Position numbers and translations under genes: made by a program. The notes under the pieces were generated by a model, which saw only the letters and a program-made list of their open reading frames with translations, was not told where the DNA came from and made no database searches. A DNA stretch of 64,000 nucleotides from Avena insularis (lineage: Eukaryota > Streptophyta > Magnoliopsida > Poales > Poaceae). This document shows positions 45,294-58,212 of this stretch, piece by piece. Where the stretch lies: contig CM042694.1 in NCBI GenBank assembly GCA_023614405.1, positions 479,171,392 to 479,235,391 on the forward strand, given 5' to 3'. How positions within the stretch are numbered: the stretch's first letter is position 1; every line of letters begins with the position of its first letter.

Positions 45294-47009
45294 CCACCAA
45301 ACTACTACACCACCTATGAAGACATCTACGCACTCGAAGGAAATATTCAAAAGATGAACAACCTGTCCATCAACCTTAGAGATGCTACTGCAAGACTCGC
45401 CACCAGTTCCATGATTAGAGCAGCCAATGGAATGTGGGAGATTATCCACCACCACCACAATGAGCAACAAAAGGGCTTGCAAAAGCCTGAGCTTGGGGAT
45501 GTGTTCCCGACAAATTTATTTGTGTAATAACGAGGTTGTACTCCAGCTCCTTGGGATCTTTGAAACACTCGTGTTGGCTTGTTCCAACACTTTGCTTTTT
45601 TCCTTTGCTTTTTAGTTTGCTTTTTTTTAGTTTGTTTTCGTTTTTTGTTTGTTTTTCTTTTCTAAAAACCCTTGCTTGGTCACAAGTTCTTTTCTTTTTT
45701 AATCCCTATCCTCGAAAATAGAAAAAGAATTTTCCGTTCTTCCTTTTTTGTAAATGCGGATTCGCACTTTGCCACTTTGCTTTAATATCATTATGAGAGT
45801 AATCGTGTTTTAGTTTTGAAGGAACACATCCCTATAAGGAAGAGTATCATGAAGTCACTTATGAGAGATATGTCCTATGTCTCCCACTTATGAAGTCTGA
45901 GTTGTTTATCTTAGTTGGTTGATCTGCTAAGATGCCACGCTAGTGGGAAGTAATTTAATATGGTTAGATTAAGGCTTTTTATTAGTATGTTGATTAGTTG
46001 TTGAAGATCTTGCTCTAGTTCTTTTAGTTAACCGAGTCTTGCCTTGGAAATAATATTTCCAAACAAGTAAAATAATAAAAAGTTTGAAATTGATGACTTG
46101 TTTGATGAATGATTGTCTTGAGAGTATACCCTTGAAGATACTTAACCCCATAGATATTTTGATAGTCTTGAAGACACTCATGAAAGGAGTTATTTGATTT
46201 AAATAAATTCTAGTGGTAATTGTGATGCATGCCAAAGCTAACCTTGTGGATCAAACCATGGTACTAGCTCAAAAAACGAGACAAAGAAGTGAGACAACTT
46301 TGTTCTATGTCTCCAATGCACACCTTTGGGATCCCAACTACTCTGCTAGCTTTTGAATGATCTATGGTATAACCCCGGATTTCGGCTATGAGTTGATGAC
46401 ATGAGTGGCATATGTGTTAATATATGGGCAAAAGTATTGGTACTCTCAAAGAGTGTGCAAACACTTGCAAAAGAAATATCCAGCGATCCTTGAAAGAATA
46501 AAAGAAAAAAAAGATATCTATGAGGATCCACATAACAAGTCCTTGGCATGGTCTCATTACTACTTTACGAGTTTTTGTTGAAAAACAATGATTGGATTAG
46601 AAGTGTTTTTGACAGACTTGATTTATTTATGTGGGTGTAAATAAGAAACTTCATTGTTATACTATGTAGGACATGAAAATCTCTTACTCAATTATGCTAT
46701 TTAAACATCCTAGTGTTTCTTGGCAAGCTGGGAGTTAATTAGAAGAATTGGATTGATTGCTACACTTCTAGTTACTTATACTTATATTAAACTTTACTTT
46801 GATTATCTTGACTTACCGAAGCTTGTATAGTGTTCTTGTCATCTCTCTAACTTTGATAAGCCTCGCAAATGAATGAAGCGCTGGGCACATATGAGTACCA
46901 ACCGTAAGTGAATTCTTATTCTCGTTGTTTCAAGTCTAAATGCTTAGTTCCTTATAGTTCTTTTGTTTTTCTTGCTCGAGGGTGATCAAGGTTTGAGCTT
47001 TGCGGAAGT
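45294..47009 (+). other. Element 3 non-coding region before the LTR
   Basis: No gene. Contains GAGCTTGGGGATGTG (about 45490), similar to the polypurine tract of elements 1 and 2, and T-rich low-complexity stretches (45590-45680). Near 46994-47009 GTTTGAGCTTTGCGGAAG may be the real polypurine tract. Confidence 0.55.
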
Positions 47010-48323
47010 TGATGGCTCCAAAATTAGCCATCTTCTACCGCGTTTAAACATTGTTTTTAGTCAAGCAATTGCCAAGAAACTCTCAATCCTTGCCACTAAT
47101 GAATAATAATTGCAAAGATATGCAAAACCTCTCTTTGAATTATGTTGTGCTGGAAATCATAGTTTTTAATGTGAAATAAGGAGTCATAATGAACGTTTTT
47201 GAGGAAGTCCACATGACCAAGTAATTGGGAATCTGTTCCAGGGCGTCAGCACAGTTAACGGCCACTGATACGGGCAGGGCCCGCCCATACCGTCCGCCCG
47301 TACCGGGTGGTGATGGCTTCGTCTCATCAAACCCTACAACTTCCGTGAAGATGCCTATATATTTTGAGGCTCCAGCCATCGGCTAGAGGGCCGCCATTCT
47401 CAAATTACATCAAAACACCACCAAAGGAGATCCACACCATTGTTCATCCATTGTTCATCACTTCCACCATCCACCCATCCACTAGCCATATCCATTGCTT
47501 TGTACTTTAGATCTCCTTCTGATTTCGCGACCATTGTAAGAATATTTGATTTCAATCTAAGTATTTGTATGATCTTTTCTATCTCTGATCTATTTGTTAT
47601 GAGTGAGTAGTCCTCACGGGCCATAGGTTGGGGAGAAACCTCGTAGAGATTATGTGCATCTAGATCATGGGAGTATTGTATTTTTTTTGCAATTGATATT
47701 TGTATCTTTTGTTTATTTGTCTCTTGTCTCGATGTATGGACTTGTAGGTACCCAAGATCCCATAGATTGATAAAGGCTTGAGGTGAGATACTTGGCTAGC
47801 GGTGATCTCATAGGAACCTCAGTGATAGAAAGGGTAGTACCGTCTTTGCTTAGCGACCCATTCGGAATCTCAACAACATCACCACTTAAAGCTTTGATCT
47901 GTGTTTTACAATTAATAATCGTTTGTAGCCCATTGCTTCGGTGTGCACTCGGTTGGATTAAAAGACTATTGCTATGCCCACTGCATCACGGGGGCTCTAG
48001 TATATTAGGATATGTTGCCCACAAGAGATTATCTCCGTTCAAACATTACACATGACTATGCTTATTATTATCTTTTATCCCATATGATGTGCAGCTGCAG
48101 GTGAATCTTCAACCCTGGCCTACCTCCATCCATTGATTCAACCCATTATTAAGTAAACTAGATTGGTCCGGTAAACTAAGGTAAAACAAACAAACAAAGT
48201 CTTGTAGACGTGTCCTTTTATTTCATTTTAGCATTGCTTTCCGAGGTTCGATTAAACCTAGGTCTTCTAGGGAAAAGCTATTATACTATATTCGTGAATC
48301 CGGATCGAAGTTAAGAACATGCA
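47010..48323 (+). repeat. Probable 3' LTR of element 3
   Basis: Runs from TGATGGCTCCAAAATTAGCC to an ending CATGCA, about 1.3 kb. It has another CCCGTACC cluster (47270-47310) followed by a TATATATTT box at 47354-47362. The boundaries are inferred from the TG...CA ends, position and size only. Confidence 0.5.
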
Positions 48324-48952
48324 GGGTACAAGTCTCACAGATCATCATGTCGACCTCGGTGTCAAGGAAGTCGAAGGTCGGGCATGTGGCCAACGAATGG
48401 ATGGTGAAGTCAAAGGAGCCAATGCTGAGGCGTCCCTTAACACTTCAATGCCCATAGTTTATGGACTCGGGTTTGAGGAAGAGGGGGCACACTAGAGACT
48501 TTGTTCGGCTAATAGGCAAGCAACATGGGGACATGATGTTTACCCAGGTTTAGGCCCCCGGAGGGAAAACCCTACTCCTGCTTGTCTGTTATTGATTGAT
48601 GATGAACTTGAAAGTTACAGGGGTGCCTTGATGGAGATGGTGCGTAGATGCAATTTGTCAGGTGTTTGTGCTAGGGTTTGCGGTAGGTCCTCCCCATGGT
48701 TTGCTCTGAGCCTTTATATGAGGAGGCCGGGTCTCAGGATACCACCGAGGCGATTACATATTAGGATATATTTTAACTTTCTATCTAAAACTCGTCGTAT
48801 TCCTCAAGGAATAGCGTCCTTCATGGGCTTGAGGACACCTGAATTGTCATGGGCTTTAGCACCGCTGGTGGCTCACCAGGTGACCTCCCGCTGGGCCGAA
48901 CTGGGTAGGCCCATCTTAGGAACCTATAGGGTACACCTATGTTAGCAGTACT
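48324..48952. other. Transposon debris, unclassified
   Basis: GC is mixed. On the minus strand 48400-48310 gives a short protein-like frame (FDFTIHSLATCPTFDF). The plus strand around 48546-48620 (TTACCCAGGTTTAGGCCCCC) is a word I associate with Triticeae LTRs. No boundaries can be set. Confidence 0.4.
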
Positions 48953-49845
48953 TGTTAAAAACGAGATTGAACAAGGTATCAAGATATAGATGATGAGATC
49001 TTGGACAAGTCAAGTATCAAAGTAACAAGGGAATTGGATTCGATGTTTATGGTTCGACACGATGTTGTTTCGTGGAATGCACGCGGGGTCATTATGGGCA
49101 TCCTGGTCCCGCTATTGATCATTGATCTAAGATTGTCTTGATCATGTCTGTGCCATTCCTGAACCGTATGGTAACACACTTAAGGGCATTACAATGCCTT
49201 GATATTGTTCTGGAATAGGTGGAATCACAGAAGAAAGAGAAGAGAGAACCGGAAGTGTTCCATGAGTGAAAACCAGAATCGTTCAGAAGAGAATCCGAAG
49301 TTGTTCGTAAGAAGTAAAAGACCGAAAGGTGTTTCGGATAAATAGCAATTTATAATATGTATTTCTATATGAATTTATATATATTCAATAAATATTTAAA
49401 TTAATATTTGTGGGGAAACTTCCTCTATAGGGACAAAACCCCGGAGGGAATCGGCCCATAGGAAAGCCACCCCTGAGAGCAACTCGGACTTCCACTGCAG
49501 GTGGGCCCCAGCTGGCCCATGCGGGCATGCGGACGTATGGGGGCTAGCGCCACACATGCATCAGGCAACCAACCGCCACAGGCGGGCCGCGGCCAGCCGG
49601 CCCACCCGGGCGTGAGCATGCGCATCGGCCGGAGCTAGAGAGACGACACATGGTGGGTTGCGCCAAGGCCCACCTGGCTATTGCTACCCCACCGCCTCGC
49701 CGCTGTGGACTGTTGCTAGGCTGGCGCGTGGGTGGCAGCCTAGCCGCGCGCTATTGGCCTAGCCGGCTTCTCCCTTTCCCCTCTCCTTTGCCTTTTGTTT
49801 AGTCCCACATGGGAAACCTTTTGGGGATGGCATAACCCCTTCGCC

Positions 49846-49853
49846 TATATAAA
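49846..49853 (+). promoter_or_regulatory. TATA box in element 4 LTR
   Basis: TATATAAA in CTTCGCCTATATAAAGGGG, a standard plant LTR promoter context. Confidence 0.65.
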
Positions 49854-50359
49854 GGGGTGTCCATGGGTGGGAATGTACAACACAACACACCAAATATTCT
49901 CTAAGGCAATTTCCTTAGAGAAGAAATCTTTCTCTCGCGTTGCCTCTTGCGGTGGCGTGGTCCCTGGAAGGACTGTACACGCAAGAGATAATAACATTGC
50001 GATTCGCTATTGTGCTGTAGCAATTTCGGACAGGAGATTGACTTCCGCAATCTCGTCAGGGATCAGAGAGTCGTCATCTTGCACCACACGTGTGATACCT
50101 CGGGGGTGCTGCCACTTGTGGCACCGGACCATTGTACAAGGACCTATAGAAGGGGTGGCTTGTGAAGAGCTTAGCGACCATGAGGTCGGATGACTATGAC
50201 TACATCATCCACGTTCATGCATGAGCGTTACACGCTTATGGTCTACAAGTGTATGTTATTGTTGTCTTCTCTCTGTTACTGCATTACTTGTTAGATAGAT
50301 CCTGGCTAGGTGTGTTCTACATAGGATTTTTTTTGTTTTCTACCACGAAACCCCTGTAG

Positions 50360-50372
50360 TGGTATCAGAGCC
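50360..50372 (+). promoter_or_regulatory. Primer-binding site of element 4
   Basis: TGGTATCAGAGCC, complementary to initiator tRNA-Met, two bases after the LTR-like end. Confidence 0.8.
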
Positions 50373-51199
50373 AATCTATGTGTGGTATGCTAGTACGGAT
50401 AGACACGTGCTGAATGTGGTCATTGATCATCTAGTTGTTAACCTCCAATGTGTATTTGTTTATATCACAACACTATGTGATGAAGACCAACCTTACGCAT
50501 AATCTTATGTGAGACTGGTTCCATGCTTGACATACAACTTGTATAGTATAAGTGACTAACAGGTGTCTGTCTCTCTCACAGTAGTTGATATAGAATCTAT
50601 AACGGAGGGCCCTGAAAGGGGTAATAGTATAGACAACTATTTGATCCATGTTGTGGTTGGAAGTTCGTAGGTAGATATGATTCTATTAAGAAAGCCTAAC
50701 AGCCACGTAAAACTTGCAAAATATAAAGTAGAGGCATCTAATTTTATGTTGTAGGGAGGCTGGTAATGTGATATAGTTATAGCCACGAACAAGGTAAAGT
50801 AGTTTACTTTCCTGCTATCAAGTTGTCTAGTAGTAAGTCAGCACGATGATGAACGACAAGACTGGTGGCTTCGTGGACTTGGCATCATACTGGTGGCAAG
50901 ATGGAGATCATGCCGGAGCACCTGATGGAGATCAAGGAGCGTGAAGACAACCATGTCATATCACATATATATTACATGTGATGTTAATTCTTTGTGCGAA
51001 TCTTGTTTGTTTGCTAGTATTAGATACACAACAGTAGCATTAAATAAGATGATCCCTAATTAATACCAACATAGTGTTCTCCCATCAGTGTGCACCACCA
51101 AGAAAGTCTATCGTTATGAAGCAGGCCATGATGATCGGGTGCTAGACATCTCGACATTGGCATACGGTGGGTGCAAGCCATGTATGCACTGTGAATACA

Positions 51200-53147
51200 C
51201 ACTACAAGAAAAGTTGGCTTTTACAACGGACGATTTTCGTGGTTGAAGGCCCATTTTTCTTGGCTAAAAAGTCTTCTGTGATGGATGGCCTTCGTGGTAA
51301 AAGCCCCATCACAAATGAATCAACCACGGGTTTTTTTGACCGTGGCGGATCGCACCCTTCGACCACGAAAACTTGATCCATCGTACATCTTCTCACAAGC
51401 CGTGTTGACTGCTATCGGCATGCAAACTACCACGTGGCAGCCATCGTTAACAGCCGGTTACCTCCATTAATGGTTAGAGAACCCGTGGTAGAAGCATGGT
51501 CTAGCTAAGGCCTACTAATTATTAAGTAGGTAGACCCATGAGGAGAGCCCAATAAGTACAAGGCACATTACTGTTTTGTCCTGCACTGCTTGAAGTGGGC
51601 CCATTAATGCAGCCATCTTTTGCCCGAGATCTTTCAGGCCTGATACTATTTTAGCCTACAGGAGGCCCATGTTGTTCCAACATTGTGTCCCATTAGTAGC
51701 CTGTGCCAAGTGGGTCTGCTGCCGGCCCATCACTGTTCTTGCATCTCATAGTGGGCCACTTACTAACGACCCTTCTTTGAGATGGTCCGTTACTGTTCTG
51801 GCCTTTTACTATTCCGGCCCTCTCCTGTTTAGGCCCACAGGTGGCATGTTACTGTTCTGGCCTGGTAATTCTGTCGGCCTGTACTATTCTTGTTAGGAAA
51901 ATTTCACGGTTTGTTACTGTTCTGCCTTGTTACTGTTCTGGCCTTTAACTACTTTGACCCTTTATTATTGCGTCCTTTTACTGTTGTGGCATGCTACTGT
52001 TCTGGCATGTTAATACTCTGGCATGTTACTGTTATATCCTGTTACAGTTTCTTTCCTTTTACTGTTGTGGCATGTTATTATTATCGCCTGTTTATGTTCG
52101 GTCCTACTACTTTTCTGGACTCTTACTGTTACGGCCAACAACTGTTAGTGGGTCCCACATGTGGGTCAGCCCATTACATTTATAGTATTTTGCAGTTTCG
52201 GCCTTTCTGAACCACATGCCAGTATCATAAAAGGTGTATAATTAGCGAGCATTTTTACTATTCATCATCGGCCAAATACAACACGGGCCAATAACAAAGC
52301 ACGATATTGTTCCCTATTCGACCTGGCCGGCGTAGTTACGGTAACGACTATTCCCATGTGTGGACAGCATCAACTAAATGCCTACATGGCCTATGCGAGT
52401 TATCTAGATATTACATCAGCTACAAACTTCTTAAAATTATTACATATTATCAACTCAAGGGAAAGAAAATTCAGCATTTCAGTTGAAAATCGTGTTGATA
52501 GCAGAGTCCTCAATTTTCTTTCTCAATCGATCACCTGCATCTTCCTTTGAGTGTGACAGCTACATTGGAGGAGACATGATCTTGGAGCCCCCTCTTTTGT
52601 GGTGATAGCAATAATTGTAGTCTGAAACTAAGTAATAACAAGTTTACAACTACTCATTTGATTAATATGACAGGAGCTATGAACTGGAGTTTACAACTGT
52701 TAATGGTTCAATTATTGAACAACACATCAAACAAATAGGACAAGCAAGCACACATTAAACAATTGTGCCTACCTTGAAACGAGCAATCAAAAAATGTCTA
52801 TGTGTGGCTTATAATTTCAGCAAATCTAAACTAGCCAGGTCATTTCAACGAATTTATATGGAAGCAATTGTATACCATAAAATGCAAGAGGCATTGAGTG
52901 ACTCAGAATTTGCGCTGAGCCACAAAATGACATGCAATTACTATCGTAGCGAAGAATGAACCAGTTAGAAATCATAACTACATCATGATCACTTGTAGAG
53001 CATGAATGCAAACCACGAATGAACTATATATAGTATAGGATAGTTATGTCATTGCTTAGGATGAACCAGAACCAGATGCGAGATATAATGGCAACGCTCG
53101 TGAACCTGTAGAACAGGACAAACAAGCATTACACAAGTGTGCCTAGT
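51200..53147. mobile_element. CACTA transposon B, left part
   Basis: Starts CACTACAAGAAAAGTTGG at 51200, the inverse of the A terminus. It continues through the same sequence as A (reverse of 18309 down to about 16450), including the subterminal repeats (51530-52240). At 53147 it is interrupted by a copia element with target duplication CTAGT. It has no transposase. Confidence 0.9.
51530..52240. repeat. CACTA subterminal repeat array (B)
   Basis: Dense copies of GGCCTGTTACTGTTCTGGCC-like words, the reverse complement of the array at 17437-18180. The open frames at 51669-52210 are produced by this repetition. Confidence 0.75.
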
Positions 53148-54445
53148 TGAAGGAAATATGCCCTAGAGGCAATCATAGAGATGATTGTATTTCATATGTA
53201 TCGATGAGTTTTTATAATGTTCCTTGAATATCCATATATCAGGCAACTTGTATTGATTGGCAATTATGTGAATTGTTTGTGAAACTCTTTACGTGTATGG
53301 TTATCTAATAGTTGTCCCTAGTCAGACTTCATGTGAGGACACACGTGAATATTAGACTAGCACATCGATTGGTTGATGACTATGTTTCGCAAGTCATAGA
53401 CATGGAGATATCAAACCAATGATGTGGACACATCTTATGAACATGGGGTTGGACTGACCCAATTTGAGACTGGCAATAATACTTGCAGCTCTCTCTACAC
53501 ATCGTGTATGTTTTGTCCTTAGACCTGAGATTGTCGCATATACTTGACATGTGGATCGACCTACTTTGGGGATATCAAGCACTACTTCGTAACTAGGTAA
53601 TTATAAAGGTAGCTTTCGGGTTTATCCTGATACATGTTGCAAGGCATTGGTCAATCAAGATGGGATTTGCCCCTCTCTACTTGAGAGAGATATCTCTGGG
53701 CCCCTCGAGTGATCAGATCTAGAAATACATGGCCGTGCTACATACGGTTAAGAGTTAACATAGTAAAGGGATTCCGAATCATAGTATTGAGAAAGAGAGG
53801 TCAGCTTGGATCTAGACCAAATATCGTGAGGCAAAGGGAAAGATATGTACTCAACCTTGTGATGGTTCGTCCAAATGATCTTTATATGTGTTTAGGAGTT
53901 GGCACGTCTTGCTAGAGGCCACTACCAACTATTGACGGAGTAAGTGTACTCGTGTCATGTCTATACATGTATGAACCTATAGGGTCACACACTTTAGGGG
54001 CTAGAAGCCTAATGAGGATTGGATCCGAATTAGCCCAGGCTTAGGCTGCTAATGGGCTGCTAATGTAGAAGCCCACCAGGGATGCCTATATAAGAGAGAG
54101 TGAGGTGAGCTGAATAGGGTTGAGCATTCCACCTAGCCTCCACTCCTCTCACACCTGTCTTGCACGTGCAGACCTAGCAGTCTGTCGTGTGACCCTCCAC
54201 TCTGGACATGTGGATACCTCGGAGGTGCTACAGTTGTAGCACTTGGACGAGCCACGCAAAGGGGAGCTGCTCGTGGGAAGAAGACAAGGAGGATACGTAG
54301 AACATCTACACTACCCTGACGTACTTCATCGAGTTCCGCAACTGCACGTCTAGTGGTAATCCTGTGATCTATGACAATAGTATTCCTAGTTGACACAGTA
54401 GAAAATTTTGATTTTACGCTAGTGTAGCCTACCCGTTTCCCTACA
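53148..54445 (+). repeat. Element 5 5' LTR
   Basis: 1298 bp, TG...CA. TATA box TATATAAG at 54087-54094. Confidence 0.95.
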
Positions 54446-54447
54446 GT

Positions 54448-54458
54448 GGTATCAGAGT
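54448..54458 (+). promoter_or_regulatory. Element 5 primer-binding site
   Basis: TGGTATCAGAG just after the LTR end (CCCTACA), tRNA-iMet type. The next base is T instead of C. Confidence 0.85.
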
Positions 54459-55720
54459 CGATGTTGTTCAGTCATAGGTTCGGGAAGTTTGCATATGGTG
54501 ATGTGTAGATTCATATGAATGATGTGATCATTTGTATGGCGGTGGTTCTGGAATGATCTATGATTTTGCTTTCTGTGATCATGATTCTAAGGTCGTTGAA
54601 CGACTTACCCCTACCGGTCAGTTTCCGCCATCGGGTAGACAGTGACACATAAATCCTGCTGAATCACGCGAAGATCAATATGATTTATCAAATCGGGAAC
54701 TAGATCTGAATCGATGTACCATGATCAAAGGAGATACTGCGAGGGGCCCTGCCCCTTCGAACCCTGTAGGGTTGACCCCATAGACCCCCCTTAGTCATAG
54801 CCCCTTTTGTATCACGTTAAGGTTCATAGGTGTTGCAATTTCACATGATCCGGTAGAATGCGATTCTATGCACAACTTATTTTCGCAGGATGTATGTGAT
54901 CAGTATGGCCCAAAATTTATGTGATGCATGTATGTATTTTTCATGACCTACGCGTCGTGAGTAGGACAACACGGTTGTAGCCATATGTGTTGTCAATTAT
55001 TGTAATGGCATGCATGCCAACTTGTGATGATCCCAATACCATGTAATTTTGATTACTAGCTGTCAGGAGTAATAGCTTGTATTAGTTCTTAGAGAACTCA
55101 TCACTTGGTTGATGGCTCGCATAGAGCATGAAGATGGGGATCATCATGGTGGACAGGTTCTATGGCGATGGAGATTGCCATGAGAAAATGGGCCATACTA
55201 TATCACATCTATGTGAATGCTATTCTTATACATTTTACTATTATGCATGCTTAGATGATAGAAGTAGAACGATCCCTCACAAAGTTTAAGTTAAACCATG
55301 CCCTCCCAACCAAACCTTGCACCATCCTATGCCCTGTACAATCGTTGGTGGGTCTATGAAATTAGAGTGCCGCTGTTTTCCTTGGCTAGATGGGTTTGTA
55401 TCGGATACCTACACGCATAAGGGTTGGTGAGCTTAACAAGGTCATCTTAACAGTTAAGGACCTTGGGGCATAAAGCTTGGGCGCCTAGTTTTGACATAGA
55501 GATGTCGCCCAACAACAAGAGTCATATGTGATATGATTAGCAAAAGTTGCTTACCGATTTACCTTGTCTTCTAGCAGTGATGCTAAAGCTCACAAGTCGA
55601 CTTGTTAATTGTGGATCTTGAATCACTTAGTATCAATAGAGGGATGTTGATTTAAGTGGGAGTATATGCTATTAAACTGTTTAATATGTTTTACTCTTTC
55701 ATGGTTACATGGCTTAGTAT
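54459..55720 (+). other. Element 5 untranslated leader
   Basis: 1.26 kb of leader between the primer site and gag with only short frames, usual for long plant copia elements. Confidence 0.7.
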
Positions 55721-56736
55721 TTTGCATGTTTTTATGTTGTAGATCAATAGCACCGAACACTTCATCACCTTTTGCTTTGCGTTCGATTCTTGAAAAAGAT
55801 AAACTAAATGGAACAAACTTTTCGGACTGGGTCCGTAACTTGAGAATTGTTCTTAGGTCTGATAAAAAGGAAACTATTCTGGATACCCCAATCCCGGATG
55901 AACCTGCTGATAATGCAACTGCTGCACTTAAGAATGCCTACAAGGAAGCATGTGATGAATCTCTTGAGGTTAGCTTTCTTATGCTTGCATGCATGGAACC
56001 TGGTCTTCAAAAGTAGTTTGAGGATCAGGAAGCATACGATATGATTGTCGCGCTTAAGGAAATGTTCTAGAATCAGGCTAGGACTAAGAGGTACAATGTT
56101 GCTAAGTCCTTTGCGGAATGCAAGCTGGCAGAGGGAGTAGCTGTAGGCCCCCATGTGATCAAAATGGTTGGTTATAGTCAGACTTGGGATAAACTTGGTT
56201 TTCCATTAGGCTAAGAGTTGGCTACTGATTTCATTTTGGCATCTCTTCCATCTAGCTATGGGCATTTCATTTCGAACTACCATATGCATGGGGTGGAGAA
56301 GGGCCTTAATGAGTTATGTGGGATGCTGAAAACAGCAGAATGTGACATTAAGAAGAGTGCAGGGCATAGCCATGTGATGGCTGTGCAGAACAAGCCTAGC
56401 TTTAAGAAAAAGGGCACTTCTTGGCAGAAGAAAAAGTGCAAGGCTAAGGATACGATCCCTAAGCCAAACCCTGCACCCAAGCAAAAGGCTAGACCTGCAG
56501 GAGACACTAAGTGTTTCTTTTGTCATGAATATGGCCACTGGAAGAGAAACTGCATCAAGTACCAGGCTTATTTGAAGAAGAGTGGAAGTAAGAGTACTTC
56601 CCACTCAGGTACGCTTGTTGTAAATGTTGTGGACATTTTTCTCGCAGATTCTTATGTTAGCTCTTGGGTATTTGATTCTGGATCGGTTGCTCATATTTGC
56701 AATTCGATGCAGGGGATAAAAAGACTAGAGTAGTAC
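55721..56736 (+). pseudogene. gag: Copia Gag and start of protease, with stops
   Basis: The Gag-like frame includes LEKDKLNGTNFSDWVRNLRI, the usual UBN2/Gag start of copia elements. It is broken by stops at 56014-56016, near 56068 and near 56212. At about 56512-56555 there is a CCHC zinc knuckle, CFFCHEYGHWKRNC, which binds RNA. Next comes the aspartic protease motif WVFDSGSVAHIC with DSGS in place of DSGA. The frame stops at 56733, after which the pre-integrase region continues in pieces. Confidence 0.9.
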
Positions 56737-57192
56737 AGAAAGGCAAAGTGGACTTTCGTGTCGGAAATAAAGCAAGGGTTGTTGCATTATTCGTCGGCGT
56801 CATGGAGCTTCACCTTCCGTCAGGATTTATTCTGGAGTTAAATAATTGTTAATACATTCCTAGTATGGGTCAAAACATTTTATCACCATCATGTTTGATG
56901 AGGGATGGTTATTCATTCGCGAGTACAAACAATGGTTGTGTAATCTCTAAGAATGCTATGTTTGTGGCTGATGCTCCCATTGTGAATGGGTTATTTATTT
57001 TAAATCTTGATGTTGCATATGTTTACAATGTTAGTGCTAAAAGGCTTTGGCCTAATAAGTCCTACCTATTTATTGCATTGCCGTTTTGGGCATATAAGTG
57101 AAAAGTGCATGAAGAAGCTCCATGGTGATGGTCTTCTAACTTTGTTTGATTTTGAATCATACGAGACATGACAAGCTTGTTTACTTGGAAAG
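56737..57192 (+). pseudogene. Copia protease end and pre-integrase region
   Basis: Several frames each carry parts of the normal series: YIPSMGQNILSPSCLMRDGY, then LDVAYVYNVSAKRLWPN, the GAG-pre-integrase zinc region around 57075-57110 with a frameshift, and HGDGLLTLFDFE. At least three stops and one frameshift. Confidence 0.75.
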
Positions 57193-57915
57193 ATGACCAA
57201 GACGCCTTTTACGGGTTTTCCCGAGAGAGCGAAAGACTTGTTGGAACTCATACATACTGATGTATGTGGACCAATGAGCACGACATCTAGAGGAGGATAT
57301 CACTACTTCATTACTTTCACTGATGATTTCAGTAGATATGGCTATGTCTACTTGATGAAGCATAAATCTGAAACATTTGGAAAGTTCAAAGAGTTTCAAA
57401 GTGAGGTAGAGAATCAACGTGGCAAGAAAATAAAGGCCTTGCAATCTGATCGTGGAGGTGAATATTTGAATCATGAATTTAGCAATCATCTTAAGAGTTG
57501 CAGAATTGTTCCACAACTCACGCCACCCGGAACGCCTCAAAGAAACGGGGTCTCCGAACAGCTCAATCAAACTTTGTTGGACATGGTTCGTTCGATGATG
57601 AGCCAGTCAGATTTACCATTACCATTTTGGGGTTATGCTCTAGAAACAACAGCTTTCACACTAAACAGGGTACCGTCTAAATCCATAGTTAAGACACCAT
57701 ATGAGATGTGGACTGGAAAGAATCCCAGTTTGTCTTTTCTAAAGATTTGGGGTTGTGATGCATTTGTCAAGCGACTTCAGTCAGACAAACTAACACCCAA
57801 ATCGGATAAATGCATTTTTGTGGGATATCCAAGGGAAACCTTAGGGTATTACTTCTACAACCGAGAAGAGGGCAAAGTGTTTGTCGCTCGTAGCGGTGTT
57901 TTCCTAGAGAAATAG
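57193..57915 (+). pseudogene. int: Copia integrase
   Basis: A 240-codon open stretch. Catalytic DDE core: D in HTDVCGPM (about residue 24), D in LQSDRGGEY (about 91), and E in NGVSEQLNQT (about 127). YNREEGKVFVARSGVFLEK near the end matches the copia integrase C-terminus. This domain joins the cDNA to host DNA. The stretch ends with a TAG; flanking parts are in pieces, so it is no longer part of a working polyprotein. Confidence 0.9.
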
Positions 57916-58212
57916 TTTCTCACAAAGGGAACGAGTGGAAGGTCGGTGCGACTTGAAGAAGTTCAAGATGAGCCAGTCGGGAATGCTTCTACGAGTGATG
58001 CTATCATAGCAGAACAAGTTAAGGAACCCGTGGCAATAGAAGAACCACAACCATGAAGGTTGGCGAGGCTCCACGAAGTGCGGGAATTATTATTGTTAGA
58101 CAGTGATGATCCTGTGACCTATGAAGAAGTGATGGTGGACCCAGACTCTGAGAAATGGCTGATTGCCATGAGATCTGAGATAGAGTCGATGTGAGACAAT
58201 CAAGTTTGGAAC
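57916..58212 (+). pseudogene. Copia linker and start of reverse transcriptase
   Basis: Contains stops (57913-57915, about 58055, 58191-58193) between integrase and reverse transcriptase. Readable pieces include YEEVMVDPDSEKWLIAM, the usual entry into copia reverse transcriptase. Confidence 0.7.

Larger units (their letters stand above)
41784..48323 (+). mobile_element. Element 3: Athila-like gypsy, 3' part
   Basis: Starts in mid-gag at the CACTA A terminus; its 5' part must lie beyond the other end of A, outside this window. It contains gag-protease, a long non-coding stretch, an ATHILA ORF-1-like gene and a probable 3' LTR. No reverse transcriptase or integrase is present. The 3' boundary is approximate because the matching 5' LTR is not visible. 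Confidence 0.7.
48953..51199 (+). mobile_element. Copia-type LTR plus leader, truncated (element 4)
   Basis: An LTR-like region from TGTTAAAAACGAG (48953) to about 50358, followed by the tRNA-iMet primer site TGGTATCAGAGCC (50360). It has a TATA box TATATAAA (49846-49853) after a GC-rich stretch, and a pyrimidine-rich leader. The leader after the primer site has no gag and is cut at 51199 by CACTA B. The rest of the element should lie beyond the other end of B. Confidence 0.7.

Noticed and set aside
45485..45500. GAGCTTGGGGATGTG as the polypurine tract and LTR start of element 3
   Set aside because: The following sequence does not start with TG in a way that fits an LTR of reasonable end. 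A TG start at 47010 fits better, though both remain uncertain.
51669..52210. Frames in the CACTA subterminal region
   Set aside because: They follow the short repeat word and have no protein-like conservation.
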